Shown: positions 51,356 to 60,803, counted from the stretch's first letter. The stretch is 64,000 nucleotides of DNA from Terrimesophilobacter bigeumensis (GCF_039537265.1 NZ_BAABAE010000003.1:620001-684000); one strand, 5' to 3'. Notes: generated by a model not told the origin, from the sequence alone. Program-made: numbers and translations.

Positions 51356-52618
51356 ATGCACATCACCAAACCCGCAGCTCGCTGGCGGATGGCGGGAGTC
51401 GGCATTCTCGCGACCACCGCACTGCTGCTCGCCGGATGCTCGGCCGGTCCCGCGGAAAGCGACGGCCCGGTCACCATCGAGTTCTTCAACTTCACCGCCG
51501 GTGCCGATCACGAAGCCCAGCTCCAGAGGATCGTCGACGCATTCGAGGATGAGAACCCGAACATCACCGTCAAGGTGCAGAACGCTCCCTATGAGGACTA
51601 CTTCACCTCGCTCAAGACCAGGATCGCCGGAAACACAGCACCGGACACGTTCGAGTTGAACTACGAGAACTTCGTGTCCTTCGCCTCCTCCGGTGCACTG
51701 CTGGACCTGGAGACCGCCGCTCCCGACGCGATCGACAAGAGCGTCTATTTCCCGAAGGCCTACGACGCCTTCAACTTCGACGGAGTGCAGCTCGGACTTC
51801 CCGAGAGCTTCTCCGTCGTCGTCCTCATCTACAACAAGGACCTATTTGACGCGGCTGGGCTCGATTACCCGACCGCCGACTGGACCTGGGCGGACGAGAA
51901 GGCTGCTGCGGAGAAGCTCACGGATGCGGGCGCCGGAATCTTCGGCGAGTACCAGCCCGTGCAGTTCTTCGAGTTCTACAAGTCCCTTGCGCAGAGCGGT
52001 GGCGAGTTCTTCAACGCCGATATGACCGAGGCGACCTTCAACAGTGAGGCCGGCATCGCGGCGGCGCACCACCTCGTCGACAAGGTCGGCAACACCATGC
52101 CGAACGAGGCCCAGATGGGCGGCATCGGCGATGACGTGCTCTTCCAGCAGGGCAAGATCGCGATGTGGCACAACGGGATCTGGCAGTTCAACAACCTGCT
52201 CGACATCCCGAGCAAGTGGGACGTCGTCGTCGAGCCGGGCAACACCCAGCACGCATCCCACTTCTTCGCCAACGCCGGTGTCGCGTCCGCGAGCACCAAG
52301 CACCCGGTCGAGTCGGCCAAGTGGCTGCAGTACCTCGCCTCGTCGGACCTCACGGTGGACATCCGGCTCAACGAGGACTGGGAGCTCCCCGCGGTGGCCG
52401 ACAAGGCACTGCTCGAGCCCTACCTGTCGATCACGCCTCCGGAGAACCGCCAGGCGGTGTTCGACTCCCTGGACGCGGTCGTCGTGCCACCGGTCATCGA
52501 GCGCCAGCAGGAGTTGCAGGACATTGTGACCCTGTACCTGCAGAAGGCTGTGCTCGGTGAGCTGTCGGTCGAAGACGCGCTGGACCAGGCCGTCGAAGAA
52601 GTCAACGCGCTGCTCTAG
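51356..52618 (+). CDS. Sugar-binding lipoprotein of the ABC transporter
   Basis: An extracellular solute-binding protein (family 1) of 420 residues. The lipobox is ALLLAGCS (Cys about 26). IEFFNFTAGADHEAQLQRIVDAFEDENPNITVKVQ opens the mature domain, and aromatic residues lining the cleft (YQPVQFFEFYKSL, AMWHNGIWQFNNL) suit an oligosaccharide ligand. The linked GH15 and GH31 genes suggest an alpha-glucoside such as isomaltose or panose. The ATG at 51356 follows GAGAGGAA. Confidence 0.92.
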   Translation: MHITKPAARWRMAGVGILATTALLLAGCSAGPAESDGPVTIEFFNFTAGADHEAQLQRIVDAFEDENPNITVKVQNAPYEDYFTSLKTRIAGNTAPDTFELNYENFVSFASSGALLDLETAAPDAIDKSVYFPKAYDAFNFDGVQLGLPESFSVVVLIYNKDLFDAAGLDYPTADWTWADEKAAAEKLTDAGAGIFGEYQPVQFFEFYKSLAQSGGEFFNADMTEATFNSEAGIAAAHHLVDKVGNTMPNEAQMGGIGDDVLFQQGKIAMWHNGIWQFNNLLDIPSKWDVVVEPGNTQHASHFFANAGVASASTKHPVESAKWLQYLASSDLTVDIRLNEDWELPAVADKALLEPYLSITPPENRQAVFDSLDAVVVPPVIERQQELQDIVTLYLQKAVLGELSVEDALDQAVEEVNALL

Positions 52619-52620
52619 AG

Positions 52621-53733
52621 ATGATGAACAACCCGATTCACGCGCCTCTGATCTCGAGAAGCATCGAGGTCATCAAAGATGGACAGGCGGCCACCGGAGC
52701 GTACCTCGCGTCTCCGACCTTCCCGACCTACCAGTACAGCTGGTTCCGGGACGGGGCATTCATCGCCGATGCGATGAGCCGGGTGGGTGAGATCGCCAGC
52801 GCCGAAGCGTTCTTCGGCTGGTGCGATCGCATCCTCACAGACCGACGCGATCAGATCCTCGATCTGGTCGCCCGGGGTGAGCGCGACGTGGAGGACGTCG
52901 CGCTCACCGAACACCTCCACACGCGGTACACCATCGACGGCGAGGAGTCCGGCACCGAGTGGCAGGACTTCCAGCTGGACGGCTACGGGACCTGGCTGTG
53001 GGCGCTCGACCAGCACAGCATCCGCCACGGTCGCGATCGCACGGCCTTCGCGGAGGGTGCCGCACTCACGGTCCGCTACCTCTGCGTCTTCTGGGCGAGC
53101 CCGTTCTACGACTGGTGGGAGGAGAACGGCCACCGCAGGCATCCGTCGAGCCTCGCGCCCATCCGCAGGGGGCTTCTCGCCGCGAGCGGCTGGGAAGAAC
53201 TCGACGACGACCTCCGGATGCGTGCGGCCGTCGTGGCCCAGCAGATCGCCGACCTCGTCGCGGAGGAAGGGCTCCACGACGGCCACCTCACCAAGTACTT
53301 CGGAAGCGACCAGGTTGATGCGAGCCTCATCGCCTGCATCACCCCCTTCGAGCTCTACCCGATGGGCGACCCCGTCGCGACGGCCACGATCGAGCGCATC
53401 GAACGGGAGCTCGCACCGGCCGGCGTCTACCGCTTCCTCGACGACACCTATTACGGCGGCGGGGAGTGGATCCTGCTCGCCGGATTCCTCGGCTGGCACT
53501 ACTCCGAGGCGGGCAATGTCGGCCGAGCGCGTGAGCTCGCCGACTGGATCGCCGCACAGGCGGATGCCTCCCTGAATCTGCCGGAACAGGTCGACACGCA
53601 CGCGCTTCACCCCGAACGCATCGCCGAGTGGGTGGAGCGCTGGGGGCCGAGTGCGTCCCCCCTGCTCTGGTCCCACGCCATGTATCTGACCCTCGCCACG
53701 AGTTTGAGAATGACAGGAGTACCCCACCGGTGA
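52621..53733 (+). CDS. GH15-type glucohydrolase (isomaltose glucohydrolase/glucoamylase-like)
   Basis: A 370-residue (alpha/alpha)6-barrel enzyme without signal peptide, hence cytosolic. Family motifs are YSWFRDGAFIADAM near the N-terminus, DGYGTWLWALDQH, FYDWWEENGHRRHPSSLAP (general acid Glu about 167) and DTYYGGGEWILLAGFLGWHYSEAG (general base Glu about 282). The short length and WEENG/GGGEW arrangement match the GH15 isomaltose glucohydrolases rather than large secreted glucoamylases. It would release glucose from the imported alpha-1,6-glucoside. A second ATG lies three bases downstream. Confidence 0.87.
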   Translation: MMNNPIHAPLISRSIEVIKDGQAATGAYLASPTFPTYQYSWFRDGAFIADAMSRVGEIASAEAFFGWCDRILTDRRDQILDLVARGERDVEDVALTEHLHTRYTIDGEESGTEWQDFQLDGYGTWLWALDQHSIRHGRDRTAFAEGAALTVRYLCVFWASPFYDWWEENGHRRHPSSLAPIRRGLLAASGWEELDDDLRMRAAVVAQQIADLVAEEGLHDGHLTKYFGSDQVDASLIACITPFELYPMGDPVATATIERIERELAPAGVYRFLDDTYYGGGEWILLAGFLGWHYSEAGNVGRARELADWIAAQADASLNLPEQVDTHALHPERIAEWVERWGPSASPLLWSHAMYLTLATSLRMTGVPHR

Positions 53734-55940
53734 TCCGCCACAACCCACCAGGGCGAGGCCATGCCTATCGCCCCAGCCTCGACCAGCGCGATCCGGTTCA
53801 GCCGGAGGCGGGGGAGCAGGTCACCCTCGGCGTGCTCGTCTCCGGAGAGGTGGGCGTTCCCGTCGTCGAGCTCGAGGTCAACGACCGGATCGCCGTTCTG
53901 GATGCGCGCCGTCTCGACACGGCCGATTCCGGTCTGGCGCTCGGGGACGCCGGGGGGCATCTCGCCGCAGCGGCCGAGGCGGGGGAGGACACCGGTGGGC
54001 TGGATGCCTGGCAGGCTGTCGTCGGCCCCTTCGCAGCCGGCGACCGGGTTCGCTATCGCTTCCGTTCCGCCGACGCGTGCGAAACATCCCCGTGGTTCGC
54101 CCTGCCGGTCGGCGTCTGGGGGCCGACCGGAGGGGAGCTTGTCGCCGACGGCGCCGCAGGTCGCATCGAGTCCGGTTCCGTTCAGTGGCTCATCGTCGAC
54201 GGGAAACCTGTTCGCGCGCGATTCGCGCTGAGCCTCTCCGCGGGGGAGCACGTCGTCGGCCTCGGCGAGAGGTTCCATTCCCTGGACCAGCGCGGCTGGG
54301 CTGTCGATGCGACGGTCTTCGAGCAGTACTGCGACCAGGGTGTTCGCACCTACCTCCCTGTGCCGTTCGCGCATGTCGTGGGCGGTGACGGCTGGGGTTT
54401 CCACGTCGACACCACGCGTCGGGTGTGGTTCGATGTCGGGCAGCGAGACGCGGACAGACTCTGGGTCGAGGTGCTCGTCGACCCGGATGCCCCGCTCGTC
54501 ACCCTGCACCTCTGGGACGGGTCTCCCGCCGACGCCCTCTCAGGGTTCTTCGCCAGCGTCGGGAAGCCGGCGCTCATCCCCGATTGGGCCTACCGGCCGT
54601 GGATCAGCTCGAACGAGTGGAACACGCAGGAGCGTGTCGAGGCGGAGGTGGCGCGCTCGCTCGCCGAAGGCGTCGCGGTCGGCGCGATCGTCATCGAGGC
54701 CTGGAGCGACGAGGGCACCATCCACATCTGGCGTGATGCGCAGTACACGCCGCGGCACGACGGCGAACCATTGCGCTACCAGGATTTCACCTTCCCGCCC
54801 GACGGGGCGTGGCCGGACCCGAAGGGCATGATCGACCGACTGCACGCCCAAGGGGTCAAGGTCATCCTGTGGCAGATTCCTGTCGTGCCGGATCACGACA
54901 TCGAGGACGACGAGCAGCTCATCGCCGACCGCGTCGCCCTTCAGGAACGTGGCTTCGCCGTGCTCGAGGAAGACGGCAGCCCGTACCGGAACCGGGGCTG
55001 GTGGTTTCCCCGCGCGCTGCTCCCCGACTTCACAAGACCTGAGGTGCGCGAGTGGTGGACCGAGAAGCGTCGCTACCTGCTCGAGGAGATGGGTGTCGAC
55101 GGGTTCAAGACGGATGGCGGCGAGCACACCTGGGGGGACGAGCTCCGCTTCGGCGACGGCACGCGCGGCGACCTCACCAACAACCGCTATCCGAACCTTT
55201 ACGCCCAGGCCTTCCACGAGCTCCTCGAGCGCGCGGGCACGGACGGTCTGACGTTCAGCCGGGCCGGACATGCCGGCGCAGGCAGTTTCCCGGGGCATTG
55301 GGCCGGCGACGAGCGTTCGACCTGGGAGGCGTTCCGCGCCTCCGTGACCGCAGGGCTCACGGCAGGGGCATCCGGGATCTTCTCGTGGAGCTGGGATCAC
55401 GGCGGGTTCTCCGGCGAACTGCCGAGCGCCGAACTCTATCTCCGGACCGGCGCCATGGCCGTGTTCAGCCCGATCATGCAATACCACGCGGAGTTCAATC
55501 ACCATCGGGTCCCGTCGCACGACCGCACGCCGTGGAACATCGCCGAACAGTCGGGCGATCCCCGCGTGCTGGAGGTGTATCGCCGCCTCACCGAGTTGCG
55601 CGAGCGTCTCGTGCCCTACCTCATCGAGCAGGCGAGGCTCGGAACGGAGCACTCGAAGCCGCTCCTGCGTGCCCTGTTCTTCGAGTGGCCGCACGACGAG
55701 AGAGTGTGGGAGTTTCCCCTCCAGTACCTGCTCGGCGACGACATCCTCGTCTCACCCGTCACCGAGCCCGGCGCCACCGAGTGGTCGACCTACCTTCCGG
55801 AAGGCGAGTGGGTCGATGCCTGGACGGGTGAGGCATTCGGCGGCGGGTGGGTCGTCGAACGGCCAGTACCGATCGACGTGATCCCGGTCTACGTGCGGGC
55901 GGAGTCGTGGGAGAGGCTGAGGAGCGTCTTCACCCCATAG
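53730..55940 (+). CDS. GH31 alpha-glucosidase/alpha-xylosidase-like
   Basis: A cytosolic glycoside hydrolase of 736 residues. The N-terminal beta domain includes VVGLGERFHSLDQRG. The catalytic barrel carries the nucleophile Asp in MGVDGFKTDGGEH (about 460) and the acid/base Asp in HWAGDERSTWEAF (about 526). The GTG start overlaps the GH15 stop (GTGA), so both enzymes are translationally coupled. Specificity within GH31 cannot be read from sequence, but context favours short alpha-glucosides. Confidence 0.9.
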   Translation: MIRHNPPGRGHAYRPSLDQRDPVQPEAGEQVTLGVLVSGEVGVPVVELEVNDRIAVLDARRLDTADSGLALGDAGGHLAAAAEAGEDTGGLDAWQAVVGPFAAGDRVRYRFRSADACETSPWFALPVGVWGPTGGELVADGAAGRIESGSVQWLIVDGKPVRARFALSLSAGEHVVGLGERFHSLDQRGWAVDATVFEQYCDQGVRTYLPVPFAHVVGGDGWGFHVDTTRRVWFDVGQRDADRLWVEVLVDPDAPLVTLHLWDGSPADALSGFFASVGKPALIPDWAYRPWISSNEWNTQERVEAEVARSLAEGVAVGAIVIEAWSDEGTIHIWRDAQYTPRHDGEPLRYQDFTFPPDGAWPDPKGMIDRLHAQGVKVILWQIPVVPDHDIEDDEQLIADRVALQERGFAVLEEDGSPYRNRGWWFPRALLPDFTRPEVREWWTEKRRYLLEEMGVDGFKTDGGEHTWGDELRFGDGTRGDLTNNRYPNLYAQAFHELLERAGTDGLTFSRAGHAGAGSFPGHWAGDERSTWEAFRASVTAGLTAGASGIFSWSWDHGGFSGELPSAELYLRTGAMAVFSPIMQYHAEFNHHRVPSHDRTPWNIAEQSGDPRVLEVYRRLTELRERLVPYLIEQARLGTEHSKPLLRALFFEWPHDERVWEFPLQYLLGDDILVSPVTEPGATEWSTYLPEGEWVDAWTGEAFGGGWVVERPVPIDVIPVYVRAESWERLRSVFTP

Positions 55941-55979
55941 GATGGCGTCATTCCCGCCCACGCGAAGGACCGATAGCCC

Positions 55980-57170
55980 ATTCTGCAGCCCATCTCGGCC
56001 GGTGTCGTCGGCTCCATCGCGGGCTTCGCGACGTCGTTCGCTCTCGTCATCGCAGGACTCCAGGCCGTCGGGGCGACGGATGCCGAAGCCTCGTCCGGCC
56101 TGCTCATCCTGTGCGCGACGGTCGGGGCCGCCTCGATCGTCTTCGCGCTTCTCTATCGCATCCCGATCTCGATCGCCTGGTCGACGCCGGGGGCCGCACT
56201 CCTCGTCGCGGCGGGCCAGAACCACGCGAACTTTGCCGGGGCCGTCGGCGCATTCATCGTCTGCGGAGCGCTCATCGTGCTGTGCGGGCTCTGGCCGGCG
56301 CTCGGGCGGCTCATGACGAGCATCCCGAAGCCGATCGCGAGCGCGATGCTCGCCGGCATCCTGTTCCCGATCTGCCTCGCACCGGTGACGGCCGTATTCG
56401 ACCACCCGCTCCTCGCACTACCGATCATCCTCGCCTGGCTCATCATGCTGAGACTCGCACCCCGGTGGGCCGTGCCCGCTGCGATGCTCGTGGCCGCGGT
56501 CGTCATCGCCGTGTCGGCTGGTGGTGCCTGGCTGCAACGCGCCGAGCTCGCGCCACAGCTCACCTTCGTGGCTCCCGTGTTCGACCCCGCCGTGATCGTG
56601 AGCCTCGGCCTGCCGCTCTTCATCGTCACGATGGCAGGGCAGAACGTGCCTGGCTTCGTGGTCATGGCGACGTTCGGCTACGACACCCCCGCTCGACCCG
56701 TGCTCGTCGGGACAGGGCTCGCTTCGATCGGCGGGGCGTTCTTCGGTGGACACGCCATCAACCTCGCGGCGATCACGGCCGCCATCATGGCGAGCCCTGA
56801 GGCCGACCCGGACAAGTCGAAACGGTGGATCGCGACGCTCAGTGCCGGAGCGCTCTACCTCGTGCTCGGCCTCGGGGCGGGGGTCGCGACGGCACTCGTC
56901 GCCGCGTCGCCGCCGATCCTCATCATCGCGGTCGCCGGGCTCGCCGTCGTCGGGGCGCTCGTCACCTCCATCAGCGGCGCGCTCGAGGAGCCGCCGCATC
57001 GCATCGCGGCCATCGCCACCTTCCTCGTCACGGCATCCGGCCTCACGATCGCCGCAATCGGCTCCGCGTTCTGGGGCCTCGTCGTCGGCGCGATCATCAT
57101 GGTGTGGCTCGGCTGGCGGCGTCGCGCGGACCGGGAAGAACCGAGCGCTACTCCAGCCCGCGACGCTTGA
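55980..57170 (+). CDS. BenE-family transporter with a non-canonical start (or a 5' frameshift)
   Basis: From 55980 the frame encodes ILQPISAGVVGSIAGFATSFALVIAGLQAVGA, the exact family N-terminus of the BenE (benzoate/H+ symporter-like) proteins. SIAWSTPGAALLVAAGQNH, MAGQNVPGFVVMATFGYDTPARP and GGAFFGGHAINLAAITAAIMA follow over about eleven helices. The in-frame codon before it is preceded by a stop (TAG at 55974-55976), and no ATG, GTG or TTG occurs before position 56277. The start must be ATT 55980 or CTG 55983 (AAGGA lies 10-13 bases upstream). Alternatively a one-base shift joins it to the ATG at 55942 (MASFPPTRR...). The substrate may be benzoate or another weak acid. Confidence 0.75.
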   Translation: MLQPISAGVVGSIAGFATSFALVIAGLQAVGATDAEASSGLLILCATVGAASIVFALLYRIPISIAWSTPGAALLVAAGQNHANFAGAVGAFIVCGALIVLCGLWPALGRLMTSIPKPIASAMLAGILFPICLAPVTAVFDHPLLALPIILAWLIMLRLAPRWAVPAAMLVAAVVIAVSAGGAWLQRAELAPQLTFVAPVFDPAVIVSLGLPLFIVTMAGQNVPGFVVMATFGYDTPARPVLVGTGLASIGGAFFGGHAINLAAITAAIMASPEADPDKSKRWIATLSAGALYLVLGLGAGVATALVAASPPILIIAVAGLAVVGALVTSISGALEEPPHRIAAIATFLVTASGLTIAAIGSAFWGLVVGAIIMVWLGWRRRADREEPSATPARDA

Positions 57171-59169
57171 GCAGGGGCTCGATCACGGCGTCGCGGCCGC
57201 GGAAGTCGCGGTAGGCATCCAGCGCATCCATCTTGCCGCCGACTCCGAGCAGCTTCTCTCGGAAGCGGTCTCCGTTCGCCCGGGTCAGCCCGCCGTTCTC
57301 CTTGAACCACTCGACGGTGTCGGCATCCAGCACCTCGCTCCAGATGTAGGAGTAGTAGCCAGCGTCGTATCCTCCGGCGAAGGTGTGCGCGAAGTAGGTG
57401 CTCGAGTACCTGGTCGGCACCGCCGGGTTGTCGAGGCCGACCGCTGCGAGGGCCTTCGCCTCGAACGCGGCAACATCCGTCACCACATCGTCGGCAGTGA
57501 TCGAGTGCCAGGCCTGGTCGAGCAGGGCCGCGGCGAGGTACTCGCTCGTCTGGAAGCCCTCGTTGAACTGCTCTGAGGCGTGCAGCTTGTCGACGAGCTC
57601 CTGCGGCATCGGCTCGCCGGTCTCGTGGTGCACGGCGTAGTTGGCAACCACCTCGGGCCACAGCATCCACATCTCGTTGACCTGGCTCGGGAACTCGACG
57701 AAGTCGCGGAACACGCTCGTTCCGGTGAACTTCGGGTAGGTCACCCGCGCGAAGAGCCCGTGCAGCGCGTGCCCGAACTCGTGGAACAGGGTGTTCACCT
57801 CGTCATAGGTGAGCAGGGTCGGCTCGCCCGCAGCAGGCTTCGGCACATTGTGGTTGTTGACGACCACGACCGGCTGGTCGAGCAGGTCGTTCTGCCCGAC
57901 GAGTTCGTTCATCCAGGCGCCGCCGCGCTTCGAGTCGCGCGTGTACAGGTCGTAGACGAACAGGCCGACGGGGGAGCCGTCCTCGTTCGTCACCTCGAAG
58001 ACGCGCGCATCCGGGTGGTACGCCGTGAGGTCGGGACGCTCCGCGAAGGTGATGCCGTAGAGCTTCGTCGCCGCGAAGAACACGCCGTCCTGCAGCACGC
58101 GCTCAGCCTCGAAGTACGGGCGCATCGCCGCGGTGTCGACGTCGTACTTCGCCGTGCGCACCTTCTCCGTGTAGAAGGACCAGTCCCAGGGCTCGATGGG
58201 GTGACCCGCGAGCTCCTCGAGATCCTTCTGCTCGGCGCGGGCGTTGCGGGCGGCGGGCGGGGCGAGCCTGCCGAGCATGTCGGCGACCGCCTCCGGGGTC
58301 TTCGCCGTCTCATCCGCTGTCACGAAACCGGCGTGCGTGTCGAAGCCGAGGAGACGCGCTCGCTCGGCCCGCAGCTTCGCGATCTCCAGAACGAGGTCGC
58401 GGTTGTCGTGCTCGCCACCGCGGATGCCGCGTGCGCGGGACGCCGACATGATCTTCTCGCGCACGTCGCGGCGGGTGAGGTCGGAGAGGTACGGGTGTCC
58501 GGTCGGCAGCACGAGCGTCACGAGGTACTTGCCATCGAGTCCGCGCTCCTTCGCGGCCTCCGCCGCTGCCGAGATCTCGCCGGAGCCGAGGCCTTCGAGC
58601 TCGGCCTTGTCCTCGATCACGATCGCAAGGTCGTTGGTGTCGGCGAGCAGGTTCTTCTCGAACCGCGTGGTGAGCGTGGAGAGCTTCTGGTTGTAGTCCT
58701 TGAGCTTCTCCTTCTGCCCCTCGTCGAGGTCGGCACCGGCGAGAGTCATCTCGGTGTAGTACCGCTCGACCAGGTAGCGCTGCTCCGAGCTCAGGCCCTG
58801 CGAATCCAGCTGGTCGTGGAGCGCCTTGATGCGCCGATACAGCTGGGAGTCGAGTTTGATGGCATCCTCGTGCGCCGCCATGAGCGGAGCGAGCTTCTCC
58901 TCGAGCTCGTTGGTGAAGTCGCTCGAGTCGGAGGAGGACTTGTTGTAGAAGACCCGGGCGACCCGCAGGAGCGTCTGGCCGCTCTGCTCGAGCGGGATCA
59001 TGGTGTTCTCGAAGGTCGGCGCGTCCTGCGTGCCGGTGATGTTCGAGATCTCGGCGAGCTGCTCCTCGAAACCCTTCTCGAAGGCGGGCAGGTAGTGCTC
59101 GTCCTCGATATCGGCGAAAGGAGGGAGTTGGTAGGGGAGGGTGCTCGGTGCAAAGAACGGGTTCGTCAT
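57148..59169 (-). CDS. M3-family peptidyl-dipeptidase (Dcp/oligopeptidase A-like)
   Basis: A cytosolic zinc metallopeptidase of 673 residues. The zinc motif HEFGHALHGLFA lies at about residue 460, with the third ligand Glu in the DFVEFPSQVNEMW helix. The N-terminal block NPFFAPSTLPYQLPPFADIEDEHYLPAFEKG is typical of the Dcp branch. It degrades oligopeptides. The 3' end overlaps the convergent transporter gene by 23 bases. The 5' end is only 25 bases from the divergent methyltransferase start. Confidence 0.94.
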   Translation of the reverse strand: MTNPFFAPSTLPYQLPPFADIEDEHYLPAFEKGFEEQLAEISNITGTQDAPTFENTMIPLEQSGQTLLRVARVFYNKSSSDSSDFTNELEEKLAPLMAAHEDAIKLDSQLYRRIKALHDQLDSQGLSSEQRYLVERYYTEMTLAGADLDEGQKEKLKDYNQKLSTLTTRFEKNLLADTNDLAIVIEDKAELEGLGSGEISAAAEAAKERGLDGKYLVTLVLPTGHPYLSDLTRRDVREKIMSASRARGIRGGEHDNRDLVLEIAKLRAERARLLGFDTHAGFVTADETAKTPEAVADMLGRLAPPAARNARAEQKDLEELAGHPIEPWDWSFYTEKVRTAKYDVDTAAMRPYFEAERVLQDGVFFAATKLYGITFAERPDLTAYHPDARVFEVTNEDGSPVGLFVYDLYTRDSKRGGAWMNELVGQNDLLDQPVVVVNNHNVPKPAAGEPTLLTYDEVNTLFHEFGHALHGLFARVTYPKFTGTSVFRDFVEFPSQVNEMWMLWPEVVANYAVHHETGEPMPQELVDKLHASEQFNEGFQTSEYLAAALLDQAWHSITADDVVTDVAAFEAKALAAVGLDNPAVPTRYSSTYFAHTFAGGYDAGYYSYIWSEVLDADTVEWFKENGGLTRANGDRFREKLLGVGGKMDALDAYRDFRGRDAVIEPLLKRRGLE

Positions 59170-59194
59170 CCTCCAACCTTATTAGGCTGGTTCC

Positions 59195-60016
59195 ATGTCA
59201 AGTACAGGGTCGGGTACAGGGGATCGCTACACGCACGGGCACCACGAGAGCGTCCTGCGTTCGCACAGTTGGCGCACGGTCGAGAACTCGGCCGGCTACC
59301 TCATCCCCGACCTCGTGAGCGGCGCGACCGTGCTCGATGTCGGATGCGGCCCGGGCACGATCACGGTCGACATCGCGGCCCGGGTCTACCCAGCTCGCGT
59401 GATCGGCATGGACGCCTCCGCCGAGGTGATCGCCAAGGCCATCGAGCTCGCCGCCGAGCGTGACGTCGACAACGTGGAGTTCGTGGTCGGCAACGCCTAC
59501 GAGCTCGACTACGAGGACGGCGCTTTCGACATCGTGCATGCCCATCAGGTGCTTCAACACGTGTCCAATCCCGTGGGGATGCTGCGCGAGCTGCGCAGGG
59601 TCCGTGCGACCGACGGGGTCGTTGCAGCACGGGATGTCGACTACGGCGCCTGCTTCTGGTACCCGGACTCGGCGGGGCTCGAGCGCTGGCTCGAGGTGCT
59701 GAGCGCTGTGCAGCGCAGCAACGACGGCGAGCCGGATGCCGGTCGCCGTTTGAAGGCCTGGGCGCGGGATGCCGGCTTCGCCGACGTCAGTTCCACGGCA
59801 TCCATCTGGGCGTTCAATTCTGAGGCGGATCGGGAGTGGTGGGGCAGCCTCTGGGAGACCCGGATGCTGCAGTCGGCGCTCGCCGTCGACGCGATCGACA
59901 CCGGCCTCGCCTCGCAGGACGACCTCATCGACATCTCCCGCGCCTGGCGGGACTGGATCAACGAGCCGGACGGCTGGTTCGCGATGCCGCACGGGGAGAT
60001 CCTCTGCCGGGGGTAA
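59195..60016 (+). CDS. Class I SAM-dependent methyltransferase
   Basis: A 273-residue cytosolic enzyme. Motif I is TVLDVGCGPGTITVDIAARV, the acidic residue after strand 2 is in IGMDASAEVI, and motif post-III includes FDIVHAHQVLQHVSNPVGMLRELRRV. The closest groups are UbiE/COQ5-like and related methyltransferases; the acceptor is unknown. It is divergent from the M3 peptidase with 25 bp between start codons (TAATAAGG region), so both promoters overlap and transcripts are near leaderless. Its TAA stop begins the 14-bp iteron array. Confidence 0.85.
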   Translation: MSSTGSGTGDRYTHGHHESVLRSHSWRTVENSAGYLIPDLVSGATVLDVGCGPGTITVDIAARVYPARVIGMDASAEVIAKAIELAAERDVDNVEFVVGNAYELDYEDGAFDIVHAHQVLQHVSNPVGMLRELRRVRATDGVVAARDVDYGACFWYPDSAGLERWLEVLSAVQRSNDGEPDAGRRLKAWARDAGFADVSSTASIWAFNSEADREWWGSLWETRMLQSALAVDAIDTGLASQDDLIDISRAWRDWINEPDGWFAMPHGEILCRG

Positions 60017-60100
60017 TGCAAAGGAACGCTTGCAAAGAATCAGTTGCAAAGTACTGATTGCAAAGAAGTAGTTGCAAAGAACTCTTTGCAATGCTATTTT
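60016..60100 (+). promoter_or_regulatory. 14-bp TTGCAAAG iteron array and promoter of the HTH gene
   Basis: Units start at 60016, 60030, 60044, 60058, 60072 and 60086, each beginning (T)TGCAAA. The last two form a perfect palindrome, TTGCAAAG-AACT-CTTTGCAA (60072-60091). TTGCAA (60072-60077), a 17-base spacer and TATTTT (60095-60100) form a promoter whose transcript would start about at the ATG 60108. Binding of a repressor at the palindrome would block the -35, with upstream half-sites aiding cooperativity. Confidence 0.75.
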
Positions 60101-60107
60101 TGTACCC

Positions 60108-60803
60108 ATGAGCAAGAACGACGACCCCGGCACCACGCCAGAGCGCACGATGGACCTCGAGTCCCTCAAGGCGCTCGCGCACCCACTGCGGGTCAGGATC
60201 TTCGACGTGCTCTCCACCTATGGCACCTTCACGGCGAGCGGCCTGGCCGAGCGTCTCGGGGAGTCCAGCGGCGCAACCAGCTACCACCTTCGCCAGCTCG
60301 AGAAGCACGGCTTCGTGCGGGAGGTCGCCGGTAAGGGAGTCGGTCGCGAACGCTGGTGGGAGCGCACCCCTGGTGGGGTCAGCATCGGCAACGAAGAGAC
60401 GCGTCAGACCTCGGCCGGACGTGAGGCCACCCAACTCGTCATGCGCGAGTGGTCGAGCAGCCGGGAGAAGAACCTCGCCGAGTTCCTCGAGCGCGGGATC
60501 GATGAACTGCCGAAGAGGTGGGCGGACGCGAGCATGGTGAGTGTCACCAACGTCTTCGTCACCTCGGCGGACCTCGCCGAGTTCACCGAGAAATACATGG
60601 AGCTGGCTACCGAGTTCGCTGAGAAGCACCGCGACCAGACCGCAGCAGGGACCCGTCCCGTCCAGCTCCAGTTCCACGGATTTCCCGTCATCGACGGTGT
60701 CGAGATCCCCGAAACGACGCTCCAGAAGGAGAACAAGAATCATGACCATGACCGCCCCCATCGCCCTACTCGAGGCCCCGGAAATGTCGGTGGTCGCCCG
60801 TAA
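60108..60803 (+). CDS. ArsR-like winged-helix (HTH_20) transcriptional regulator
   Basis: The 231-residue regulator has its DNA-binding domain near the N-terminus (DLESLKALAHPLRVRIFDVLSTYGTFTASGLAERLGESSGATSYHLRQLEKHGFVREV), then a helical C-terminal domain of unknown ligand. No metal-binding cysteines are seen. The start at 60108 follows the -10 by seven bases, so the mRNA is probably leaderless. The upstream iteron array is the likely binding site (autoregulation). The last 60 bases overlap the start of the next small gene in another frame. Confidence 0.87.
   Translation: MSKNDDPGTTPERTMDLESLKALAHPLRVRIFDVLSTYGTFTASGLAERLGESSGATSYHLRQLEKHGFVREVAGKGVGRERWWERTPGGVSIGNEETRQTSAGREATQLVMREWSSSREKNLAEFLERGIDELPKRWADASMVSVTNVFVTSADLAEFTEKYMELATEFAEKHRDQTAAGTRPVQLQFHGFPVIDGVEIPETTLQKENKNHDHDRPHRPTRGPGNVGGRP

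Noticed and set aside
60016..60091. Plasmid-type replication iterons
   Set aside because: The array lies in a promoter upstream of an HTH gene, no Rep protein or A+T-rich unwinding region is present, and an operator explanation is simpler.
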